The notes under the pieces are model-generated. The model did not search any database, was not told where the DNA came from, and saw only the letters and a program-made list of their open reading frames with translations. Positions 29,587 through 36,491 of a DNA stretch of 38,282 bases are shown in pieces. The translations under genes were made by a program, and so were the position numbers. Source of the stretch: Bacteroidales bacterium. Its GTDB lineage: Bacteria; Bacteroidota; Bacteroidia; Bacteroidales; Tenuifilaceae. The DNA is taken from positions 1 through 38,282 of the forward strand of contig JAGPEQ010000007.1 in assembly GCA_018056955.1 (NCBI GenBank), given 5' to 3'. The first letter of the stretch is position 1; every line of letters starts with the position of its first letter.

Positions 29587-31175
29587 TGTATTTTCTTATA
29601 GGGTTTAAGATCAAAAATATAAATTCTTTCGTATTGGTAGGCAACATAATCTGAATAAGGTATTTTAGCCCGCTCCTCCTCACTACCTAAAAACACAACA
29701 TATCGTGCACCCCTTTTATATGCATCAACAATAGCTTCCCTATCGGAAAATCCATTATATAGAAATTTTGAATATCCAATTCTTCCAAGGGTATATAAAT
29801 GTACATTAGGAGAATAATCACGTAGGCATAAAATGGTATCAGATGGTTGAATAATTTTTTTTATCTCATCAGATTTGCTTTGAAGGGTTTTTAAATTAAT
29901 CCCATAGTCATAATTAAACCAGCGCCATGTATCAATATCTCTTTTTTTAAGAAAAATATTATTTACAATCAATTTTGGATTTGCTGAAAAGCGAACCCAA
30001 CTGCATGTGTATGCATGGAGAACTACAAAAATTATAAAAAAATATAATGCTAGATTAATCTTTTTTAAATCTAGGAAACTAAAAAACGAATTAATTTTAT
30101 AAAGAAAGATAAAAAACAAAACATTAAATACAAAAAGTATCTCTATTAAATAGTAGTCATGAACATCAAAAACCCAATACCAAAGAATGAGGTATGAAAA
30201 TAAGGCACCTATAGACATAACTATTAACCATTTAAGAAAAGCGTTAATTGACCTAGAAAATAGTGCAACAACACCAAAAATTATAAGCGCAAAAACAATA
30301 ACTCTGTGATACGCATAATTTATCATTGTATTTATTATATGCCAAAAAATTTCATTTCGCTTTTCAGCAGGTATTTCCCATATTGGACGAATTGTTGTTG
30401 AAAATAAGTGAGAATCATACTTAGTATTATAATAAATTGCATAATAATACCATGCAGCTACTAATGCTAAAGTAAGAATGAATGAGCCTGAAAGTAATGA
30501 TATTTTTATTTTATATTTTCTCCAAAAGTAGTTATTATCAAAAAGTTCATAAAAAATAAATGCTCCAATAAAGGACATAAAAACCAATATGCTTGTTATC
30601 TTGATAAGTATTGCTAAAGTACTAAAAACAAAGAAGCCTATTAATCCATATAATTTATTATTTTGTAAAAATTGAAATACAAAAAAGCCAGCAATCAAAT
30701 TTAAAGCAAATGAAATTGGATTAGGGATAAAATTGTGGGCATATCCAATAAGAATTGGCGATGAAAACATAAAAACGCTATATATAATTGTATATTTTTG
30801 TGATTTTAGATAATACTGTACTACTGTCGCAAATAAAATAATTCCTAACAAAAGAAGAACAAAACTTAATAAACGATACAAAAACTCATTTTGCCCTATT
30901 ACAGACCATAGTTTCCCCATCAAAAAATATATAATTGGAAATTCAGACACCGCATTCCTGTTACCGTTTTCTAAAATAAGATTTGTTTTCGGTTCAAAAA
31001 AAGGCTCACCCTTCATGTAATTATAGGTAATTGACAAACAATCTGCTTTGCGCCACTCATGTATAGGCTTAGGCCCTTCAAAAAAATCAATATAGAAACC
31101 ATATAAAAAAGTTAAAACTATCAATACTAACAATAATTTTAACCTCAAATTAATATCCTTTAGGAATCTAATCAT
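29583..31175 (-). CDS. GT-C (GT39/ArnT-like) membrane glycosyltransferase
   Basis: 530 residues with about 10-12 predicted membrane spans (LKLLLVLIVLTFLYGFYIDF at the N-terminus). The first periplasmic loop has the acidic PIHEWRKADCLSI, in the place where GT39/ArnT enzymes carry their catalytic Asp/Glu. A soluble C-terminal tail (about residues 420-530) follows the membrane region. Such proteins transfer sugars from polyprenyl phosphates onto proteins or lipids outside the inner membrane. It overlaps the GT2 gene, its probable donor-synthesis partner. The substrate cannot be inferred. Base composition is strongly AT-rich. Confidence 0.8.
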   Translation of the reverse strand: MIRFLKDINLRLKLLLVLIVLTFLYGFYIDFFEGPKPIHEWRKADCLSITYNYMKGEPFFEPKTNLILENGNRNAVSEFPIIYFLMGKLWSVIGQNEFLYRLLSFVLLLLGIILFATVVQYYLKSQKYTIIYSVFMFSSPILIGYAHNFIPNPISFALNLIAGFFVFQFLQNNKLYGLIGFFVFSTLAILIKITSILVFMSFIGAFIFYELFDNNYFWRKYKIKISLLSGSFILTLALVAAWYYYAIYYNTKYDSHLFSTTIRPIWEIPAEKRNEIFWHIINTMINYAYHRVIVFALIIFGVVALFSRSINAFLKWLIVMSIGALFSYLILWYWVFDVHDYYLIEILFVFNVLFFIFLYKINSFFSFLDLKKINLALYFFIIFVVLHAYTCSWVRFSANPKLIVNNIFLKKRDIDTWRWFNYDYGINLKTLQSKSDEIKKIIQPSDTILCLRDYSPNVHLYTLGRIGYSKFLYNGFSDREAIVDAYKRGARYVVFLGSEEERAKIPYSDYVAYQYERIYIFDLKPYKKIQ

Positions 31176-31205
31176 ATATTACTATTAAAGCGTTCTCGTT
31201 TTATC

Positions 31206-31213
31206 CAAAATTA
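31206..31213 (-). promoter_or_regulatory. Possible -7 element for the glycosyltransferase pair
   Basis: On the minus strand TAATTTTG matches TAnnTTTG, 30 bases upstream of the start codon. No exact TTTG lies 19-21 bases further upstream (a TTTC is nearest), so support is limited. Confidence 0.35.
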
Positions 31214-31374
31214 TTAAACTTTATCAAAAAGAAAGACCTTTTGGGTTATTTTTTATATTTCGCTAATTTATTTCATTCTAACTGGAAATTAAACCTATGA
31301 TATGCTTAACCCAAAAAACGCTTTGTTTATAACTTAAATCTTCCATAGTAATCCTTACGCTTGCAAAAAATGTT

Positions 31375-31382
31375 TATATTTG
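31375..31382 (+). promoter_or_regulatory. Possible -7 element for the pRiA4b-like gene
   Basis: TATATTTG matches TAnnTTTG, 25 bases before the ATG at 31408. A TTTG at the right distance upstream is absent, so this is tentative. Confidence 0.4.
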
Positions 31383-31407
31383 GTGACAATAAGCCAAACT
31401 CCTCAAA

Positions 31408-31914
31408 ATGATTGACGTAAAGTTAAGCATAGTAAACTCAAAGCCCGAGATATTCAGAATTATTAGGGTTGATGAAAATATCAACCTACAACTATTTCAT
31501 GAGGTAATACAAGCAGCCTTTGAGTGGAGTAATATGCACTCACATTTTTACAATGCCGATAAGTCAATACTCAAGAATGAGGAAGAAATTTTATTGGGTA
31601 ATGCATTGAACAAATGGGAGAGCCTTATCTATGTTTATGATCTGGCCGATTTTTGGACAATATCAATTTCGCTTCTTGCTACAAATTCAGGTGAGCTAAG
31701 CAAAAAACCCGTTTGCCTTCAAGGGCAGGGCAAATCGCCACCCGAGGATTCTGGGGGTATAATTAATTACTGTGAAGTACTTGAACTCCTTGCAAAACAT
31801 AATAAGGGCGATAGACAATACCCTCTAATTGCCGACTGGCTTGGAGAAAATTACAACCCTAACGAGTTCAATTGCGAACAGGTAAACCTTAACTTTAAAA
31901 ATCTAGTACTTTAG
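31408..31914 (+). CDS. Plasmid pRiA4b ORF-3-like family protein
   Basis: 168 residues. Family pattern visible: IFRIIRVDENINLQLFHEVI, AFEWSNMHSHFY, YVYDLADFWTISISL (the YxYDxGDxW motif with Leu-Ala in place of the usual polar-Gly), CLQGQGKSPPEDSGG and ADWLGENYNPNEFNCEQVN. The family (PF07929) is widespread, was first seen on plasmids and on IS1096 as a passenger gene, and has no proven biochemical function. No transposase or terminal repeats are seen here, so there is no sign that this copy is mobile. It is four bases upstream of the deacylase gene and is probably co-transcribed with it. Confidence 0.88.
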   Translation: MIDVKLSIVNSKPEIFRIIRVDENINLQLFHEVIQAAFEWSNMHSHFYNADKSILKNEEEILLGNALNKWESLIYVYDLADFWTISISLLATNSGELSKKPVCLQGQGKSPPEDSGGIINYCEVLELLAKHNKGDRQYPLIADWLGENYNPNEFNCEQVNLNFKNLVL

Positions 31915-31918
31915 CCAT

Positions 31919-32425
31919 ATGGAGTACCGTGGCGACCCCTTGGTTTACCAAACGCTAAACGAATTAAGTATTCCATTTGAATACTACGAGCATCCTGAGG
32001 CTCCCACTGTTGAAATTGCCTCTAAATACTGGGAAGGGATAAATTCATCGCACTGCAAAAATCTCTTTTTCAGGAACCACAAAGGAAACAGGCACTACCT
32101 GGTAATTCTGGAATACCGTAAGATGCTGAACATTCATCAACTCGAAAAACTACTAAAACAAGGCAAGCTAACATTTGCCTCGTCCGAGCGTATGAAACGC
32201 TACCTGGGGTTAACGCCAGGTTCGGTATCGCCTTTTGGATTACTTCACGACACCTCTCGCCATGTGCATCTGTTTATCGACAGTGAACTAAAAAACACTC
32301 AACGACTTAGCTTTCACCCAAACCTAAATACTGCATCGCTGGTAATTCCAACCATCGATTTTTTCAGGTATCTCAACTGGGTTGGAAATACGTATGAGTT
32401 TATTGATTACGTAAATGAGCTGTAG
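31919..32425 (+). CDS. ProX/YbaK-type aminoacyl-tRNA deacylase
   Basis: 168 residues, a stand-alone editing domain. It begins with LNELSIPFEYYEHPEAPTVE and contains KNLFFRNHKGNRHYLVIL (with a conserved Lys), SSERMKRYLGLTPGSVSPFGLLHD and the C-terminal HPNLNTASLVIPTIDFFRYL, all typical of the PrdX/ProXp-ala branch. Members hydrolyse Ala mischarged on tRNA-Pro. The exact substrate cannot be read from sequence. It is the last gene before the repeat-rich gap. Confidence 0.9.
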   Translation: MEYRGDPLVYQTLNELSIPFEYYEHPEAPTVEIASKYWEGINSSHCKNLFFRNHKGNRHYLVILEYRKMLNIHQLEKLLKQGKLTFASSERMKRYLGLTPGSVSPFGLLHDTSRHVHLFIDSELKNTQRLSFHPNLNTASLVIPTIDFFRYLNWVGNTYEFIDYVNEL

Positions 32426-32518
32426 CTATATTTGCCCAAATATACCAGGATAGACAATTCTTTGGCATGCTGTGCGCTGCCCAAGCATCTCTTTGTACCT
32501 ATATCACTTTTTAATGTG

Positions 32519-32543
32519 ATTCCTCGACTAGCTCGGAATGACA
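32519..32543 (+). repeat. Diverged copy of the dispersed 25-bp motif
   Basis: ATTCCTCGACTAG followed by CTCGGAATGACA has the same length and plan as the CTCAGGATGACA copies. It is followed by GTTGACAGTTGATGG, as the 6.75 kb copy is followed by GTTGATAGTTGA. Confidence 0.6.
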
Positions 32544-32651
32544 AGCAGAGTTGACAGTTGATGGTTGATAGTTGATAGTGAAAAAAAAAACAAGCACTAC
32601 TCTCAATTTTCCCTTTAAACTGCACACTGTACACTGCACTCTTTTCAAAAG

Positions 32652-32676
32652 ATCCTTCGCTGCACTCAGGATGACA
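32652..32676 (+). repeat. Copy of the dispersed 25-bp motif
   Basis: ATCCTTCGCTGCA followed by CTCAGGATGACA; differs from the 6745-6769 copy at only a few bases and lies in the same orientation. Confidence 0.75.
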
Positions 32677-32736
32677 AATGAAACTATTCGTATAAGTTGT
32701 TCGTTATTCGTGGGATACGACCTCACCCCAACCCTT

Positions 32737-32751
32737 TTCCCTGAGAGGGAA
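32737..32751. repeat. Small palindrome TTCCCT-GAG-AGGGAA
   Basis: A 6-bp stem with a 3-base loop inside a CTCACCCCAACCCTTTTCCC context, which resembles a widely scattered bacterial intergenic repeat. No T-run follows. Confidence 0.55.
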
Positions 32752-32773
32752 TGGAACGGATGAAGCAGGCAGT

Positions 32774-32924
32774 GGCATAAAAGCCTGACCCGGCAATGGG
32801 TCGGGGGTGGAACGTGGCGGTGGGTCTAGTAAGCGATACCATATGAGTCACTCCGAAGGAGTGGCGAATAGTATCGCGTGGCAGTTCCACCCACGGGGTA
32901 CCCATCGGGTCGGGCTTTTCAGCC
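32774..32924. repeat. ~150-bp imperfect palindrome (REP/MITE-like)
   Basis: Nested arms pair along the whole length: AAAAGCCTGACCCG (32779-32792) with CGGGTCGGGCTTTT (32906-32919); ATGGGT with ACCCAT; GGTGGAAC (32806-32813) with GTTCCACC (32884-32891); GCGATAC (32833-32839) with GTATCGC (32871-32877); and the tip ACTCC-GAA-GGAGT (32850-32862). The arms differ by small indels and substitutions. No transposase gene lies inside. It may fold as a long cruciform or RNA hairpin. Confidence 0.8.
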
Positions 32925-32937
32925 TTGATTTTCTTTG

Positions 32938-32967
32938 GTTCTTTCTTGTATCAAGACAAGAAAGAAC
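32938..32967. repeat. 12-bp perfect hairpin GTTCTTTCTTGT
   Basis: GTTCTTTCTTGT and ACAAGAAAGAAC are separated by ATCAAG. It directly follows the large palindrome. Confidence 0.8.
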
Positions 32968-33024
32968 GTGTAAATAGCTCTTTGCCATGACTTCCCTTTG
33001 CGATGCAACGATTCGGTGTTGCTC

Positions 33025-33054
33025 TTTGGCAAATGCATAGCGTGCATCGCCAAA
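33025..33054. repeat. Hairpin TTTGGC...GCCAAA
   Basis: TTTGGC (33025-33030) pairs with GCCAAA (33049-33054); TGCA pairs with TGCA inside, around a TAGCG loop. Confidence 0.6.
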
Positions 33055-33073
33055 TATTTTGAATACCACAATA

Positions 33074-33093
33074 CCCAGGGTTAAAACCCTGGG
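33074..33093. repeat. Palindrome CCCAGGGTTAAAACCCTGGG
   Basis: A perfect 20-base palindrome (CCCAGGGTT-AA-AACCCTGGG). It is not followed by a T-run, so a terminator role is unlikely. Confidence 0.8.
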
Positions 33094-33210
33094 CTAAGTT
33101 GATTTTTCATTACATGGCTAGCGGACGTTGTACGTTGTTCGTGAATCATTGTTCGTGAAAACTGAGATGGAACACAGATGACACGGACTAGGCAGATTTA
33201 CACTGAGAAA

Positions 33211-33258
33211 CATCGTGTAAACTCTGTGTAACACCGTGTTACATCGTGTAACTCTGTG
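33211..33258. repeat. CATCGTGTAA(A)CTCTGTG direct repeat
   Basis: CATCGTGTAAACTCTGTG (33211-33228) recurs as CATCGTGTAACTCTGTG (33242-33258), with a degenerate unit TAACACCGTGTTA between. The whole stretch reads as roughly 10-base GTGTAA-type units. Confidence 0.75.
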
Positions 33259-33406
33259 ATACCTATTTAGTTGTTGGTTTACAGTTGATAGAAAATTCAA
33301 TAAAACACAGATAGTACAGATTAGGGTGGTTTACGCAGATTTTCACTAAACACTAAACACCAACCCTACTGTACACTGCACACTGAACCCAGTAAACTAA
33401 TAATGA

Positions 33407-33432
33407 ATTCCTTCGCTACACTCAGGATGACA
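33407..33432 (+). repeat. Copy of the dispersed 25-bp motif
   Basis: ATTCCTTCGCTACA followed by CTCAGGATGACA, in the same orientation as the other copies. Confidence 0.75.
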
Positions 33433-33576
33433 AAGAGAGTTTTTTCAACTAAGCGACACTAATCCCTAAATATCCAACATCCATTATTGTATAGTACATG
33501 ATTGAATCAGCTCACCCCACATAATTCCAGAAAGAGTATATACGGTAAACTGCTTTAATCCAAACATTACCCCATA

Positions 33577-33604
33577 AAAAAACCGCCTATACAGGCGGTT
33601 TTTT
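33577..33604 (-). terminator. Rho-independent terminator of nrdJ
   Basis: CCGCCT / AGGCGG with loop ATAC, extended by A6 and T6 on either side. It lies 16 bases past the nrdJ stop on the minus strand. Confidence 0.9.
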
Positions 33605-33620
33605 ATAGTTCTATAAAATA

Positions 33621-36185
33621 CTATCCGCATTTTGAGTGTCCACAGTTCTTACAAGTCAAACAACCCTCCTGGTAAATCAGCGACTCAGAACCACACTCAG
33701 GACACTTCTTGCCGGGTTTTGCCTTTGTTCCATCGGGTATATAACGGCGCAAGGAACGTTCAACACCAGCAATCCATGAGTTAATACTTTCGTTATCGAG
33801 CCTTAACGATGAAACCAGGTTAACCACATCGGGTATGGGCATTCCGTTTCGGAGTACACCCGATATCAGCTTGGCATAGTTCCAAAACTCCTTGTTGAAC
33901 ATGTGCGAAAGACCACCAATGGTGTTAGTATAGCCATACTTATCAACATACTGGAAATCGTAGCGGCTACCGTTTTCATCCTTTATCTTGATAATCCTAC
34001 CCTTTGTTACTGCTTTGGGGATAGGCAGCACATCATCCTCGGTTCTACCAGTAAAAATCTCATACGGACGGCCATCGTAAAGTCCCACGAATGCAACCCA
34101 ATCCTCATGGCTATTTTTAAACCTGATAACATCGCACTCCAGTACTGGCGGACGCTTGCTTGGGAATGCCGATGATGTAGCTTGTTCCTTCTCCTTTTTG
34201 TTGGTAACAAGTACGCCATCGCGTGATCCCTCGCGGTAAACAGTGCACCCTTTGCATCCGCTCTCCCAGGCTGTTTGGTAAACCTTTGCAACCATCTCCT
34301 CGGTAATATCTTCGGGGAGGTTAACTGTAACGCTAATGGAGTGGTCAACCCACTTTTGGATCATCCCTTGCATGCGAACCTTGCTAAGCCAGTCAACATC
34401 GTTGGATGTTGCCTTATAGTAGGGCGATTTCTGAACCAGTTCGCTTAGTTGCTCGTCGTCGTAATTCTTTACCTCTTCGGGGTTGTATCCATTCACTTCC
34501 ATCCAAACCAGGAATTTATGGTGGAATACATTAAACTCCTCCCATGAATCGCCTACCTTATCAACAAACGACACCTTAACATTCTTATCGTTGGGGTTAA
34601 CCTTACGGCGACGCTTATAGTAAGGCATAAAAACTGGCTCAATACCCGATGTGGTTTGAGTCATAAGGCTTGTGGTTCCGGTAGGAGCAATGGTTAGCAG
34701 GGCAATGTTTCTACGTCCATAAGTAGTCATCTCCTTGTATAATTCCTCATCTTCCGCTTTAATGCGATTAATGAATGGATTATCCTTCTCGCGCTGTGCA
34801 TTGAAAATTGGGAATGCACCACGTTCCTTTGCGGTGTAAACCGATGAACGATATGCTTCCACCGCTAACGATTTGTGAACCTCAACCGCAAAATCGATTG
34901 CATCGTCAGAGCCATAGCGTAAGTTTAAAGCGGCCAACATATCGCCCTCAGCGGTTATACCAATGCCAGTTCTTCGTCCCTCAATGGTTTTCCTGCGGAT
35001 CTTTAGCCATAGGTTCCGCTCAACCGATTTAATTTCATCATCCTCAGGGTCATTGGCTATCTTTTCAAGTATAGCATCAATTTTTTCGAGCTCAAGGTCA
35101 ATTATATCGTCCATCATGCGCTGGGCTGCATGCACATGCTTCTTGAAAAGCTCAAAGTTGAAAGTTGCCTGGGGGGAGAATGGATTATCAACATAGCTAT
35201 AAAGGTTGAGCGCCAGTAGGCGGCAGCTATCGTATGGGCAAAGGGGAATCTCACCGCATGGATTGGTCGATACGGTTTTGTAGCCCAAATCGGCATAGCA
35301 ATCGGGAACTGATTCCCTGATAATGGTGTCCCAGAAAAGTATACCGGGCTCAGCCGATTTCCAAGCGTTATGTACAATCTTTTTCCAAAGCTCGCTAGCA
35401 TTAATTTCCTGACGGAATTTTGGATTTGATGAGTCAATTGGATATTGCTGCACGTAAGGTTTCCCCTCAATGGCCGCGCGCATGAACTCATCGTCAATCT
35501 TTACTGAAACATTGGCACCAGTTATCTTTCCCTGCTCCATTTTGGCATCAATAAACTTTTCGGCATCGGGATGCTTGATGGAGATTGACAGCATAAGTGC
35601 GCCACGTCGACCGTCCTGAGCCACCTCGCGGGTTGAGTTGGAGTAGCGTTCCATAAAGGGAACTACTCCAGTTGATGTAAGTGCACTATTAAGCACCGGA
35701 CTGCCCTTGGGGCGAATATGAGAAAGGTCGTGCCCCACGCCGCCACGGCGCTTCATGAGTTGAACTTGCTCCTCGTCAACCTTCATTATTCCACCGTACG
35801 AGTCGGCATTGTTATTACCAATTACAAAACAGTTTGATAGCGATGCAATCTGAAACTTGTTTCCAATACCTGTCATTGGCCCACCCTGGGGAACTATGTA
35901 CTTAAAATCCTTAAGCAAGTGGTAAACCTCCTCCTCACTCATGGGGTTTGGGTACTTCCGCTCAATGCGTGCAATTTCGCGAGCCAGCCGCCAATGCATA
36001 TCATCGGGGGTTAACTCATAAATTGTTCCGAACGAGTCCTTAAGGGCGTACTTACTCACCCAAACCTTTGCAGCCATCTCGTCGCCTTTGAAATACTTAA
36101 TGCTTGCCTCATAGGCCTCCTCAAAGGTGTAAGTCTTTACCTTTTGCTTTGCTTGCTGTTCCATCAGGGAAATGTCTTTACTCAT
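33621..36185 (-). CDS. nrdJ: Vitamin B12-dependent (class II) ribonucleotide reductase
   Basis: 854 residues. Active-site motifs: SLSNCFVIGNN (redox Cys near residue 117), STNPCGEIPL with thiyl-radical Cys310, and the phosphate loop TIAPTGTTSLM near residue 500. A TSCPD-type domain (VIRFKNSHEDWVAFVGL, near 690) precedes a C-terminal four-Cys ribbon (CPECGSES and CLTCKNCGHSKC), which may re-reduce the active site or bind Zn. It makes deoxyribonucleotides using adenosylcobalamin and needs no oxygen, which suits an anaerobe or micro-aerobe. The gene stands alone with its own terminator. I saw no cobalamin riboswitch in the leader. Confidence 0.96.
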   Translation of the reverse strand: MSKDISLMEQQAKQKVKTYTFEEAYEASIKYFKGDEMAAKVWVSKYALKDSFGTIYELTPDDMHWRLAREIARIERKYPNPMSEEEVYHLLKDFKYIVPQGGPMTGIGNKFQIASLSNCFVIGNNNADSYGGIMKVDEEQVQLMKRRGGVGHDLSHIRPKGSPVLNSALTSTGVVPFMERYSNSTREVAQDGRRGALMLSISIKHPDAEKFIDAKMEQGKITGANVSVKIDDEFMRAAIEGKPYVQQYPIDSSNPKFRQEINASELWKKIVHNAWKSAEPGILFWDTIIRESVPDCYADLGYKTVSTNPCGEIPLCPYDSCRLLALNLYSYVDNPFSPQATFNFELFKKHVHAAQRMMDDIIDLELEKIDAILEKIANDPEDDEIKSVERNLWLKIRRKTIEGRRTGIGITAEGDMLAALNLRYGSDDAIDFAVEVHKSLAVEAYRSSVYTAKERGAFPIFNAQREKDNPFINRIKAEDEELYKEMTTYGRRNIALLTIAPTGTTSLMTQTTSGIEPVFMPYYKRRRKVNPNDKNVKVSFVDKVGDSWEEFNVFHHKFLVWMEVNGYNPEEVKNYDDEQLSELVQKSPYYKATSNDVDWLSKVRMQGMIQKWVDHSISVTVNLPEDITEEMVAKVYQTAWESGCKGCTVYREGSRDGVLVTNKKEKEQATSSAFPSKRPPVLECDVIRFKNSHEDWVAFVGLYDGRPYEIFTGRTEDDVLPIPKAVTKGRIIKIKDENGSRYDFQYVDKYGYTNTIGGLSHMFNKEFWNYAKLISGVLRNGMPIPDVVNLVSSLRLDNESINSWIAGVERSLRRYIPDGTKAKPGKKCPECGSESLIYQEGCLTCKNCGHSKCG

Positions 36186-36223
36186 GGTTATATATTTTTT
36201 ACTTTATTGACAAAAATTCCATA

Positions 36224-36241
36224 TCACAGCTTTGGCTGTGA
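36224..36241 (-). promoter_or_regulatory. Hairpin in the nrdJ leader
   Basis: TCACAGC / GCTGTGA form a 7-bp stem with loop TTTG, about 40 bases upstream of the nrdJ start. It may be an operator or mRNA leader element; no known consensus matches. Confidence 0.35.
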
Positions 36242-36316
36242 GTTGATTAAGCAATTTTTTGTTTTTGAAATTTTAATTACGAATTTATCGAATTGGGCTT
36301 ACCCGAACCAAAAAAA

Positions 36317-36342
36317 AACGGTTGTAAATATTAACAACCGTT
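36317..36342 (-). terminator. Second terminator-like hairpin downstream of the exported protein gene
   Basis: AACGGTTGT pairs with ACAACCGTT around an 8-base loop. On the minus strand it runs into a long T-run (A-run at 36309-36318 on the plus strand). It would insulate nrdJ from read-through. Confidence 0.75.
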
Positions 36343-36445
36343 CATAGTTATTAACAGGATAAAATATTGAATCACTTGAAATTACTAGGGTTTCTGAGAC
36401 TCAACACATTAAACCGCAGAGCCTGATAAAATGCGGAAAAGAAAA

Positions 36446-36469
36446 GAGGGCGAAGTTGCCTTCGCCCTC
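36446..36469 (-). terminator. Terminator of the exported protein gene
   Basis: A perfect 10-bp stem GAGGGCGAAG / CTTCGCCCTC with loop TTGC, 22 bases past the stop codon. It is followed on the minus strand by TTTTCTTTTCC. Confidence 0.8.
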
Positions 36470-36491
36470 AATTTGGATGCCTCAATTAAAA

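Larger units (their letters stand above)
32426..33576. other. Repeat mosaic without genes
   Basis: About 1.15 kb between the deacylase gene and the nrdJ terminator. The only open frames are 60-75 codons, overlap each other on both strands and resemble nothing. The region is built of palindromes and short repeats: a 25-bp motif in three or four copies, a ~150-bp palindrome, three further hairpins, GTTGATAGTTGATAG runs (32552-32580), ACTGTACACTGCAC strings (near 32622 and 33370), TTGTTCGTGAA twice (33136-33159), and CATCGTGTAA-type repeats. The main parts are listed separately. Confidence 0.85.

Noticed and set aside
31408..31914. IS1096-type mobile element suggested by the pRiA4b ORF-3 family
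   Set aside because: No transposase, terminal inverted repeats or target duplications are visible around the gene.
33074..33093. Terminator at CCCAGGGTTAAAACCCTGGG
   Set aside because: No T-run on either strand and no gene ends nearby; it belongs to the repeat cluster.
32407..33300. Several 60-75 codon open frames on both strands
   Set aside because: They run through palindromes and tandem repeats, overlap each other, and show no protein-like composition or recognisable motif.
36186..36310. Cobalamin riboswitch expected before B12-dependent nrdJ
   Set aside because: The leader is about 120 bases and shows only one short hairpin; no B12-box-like sequence is present.
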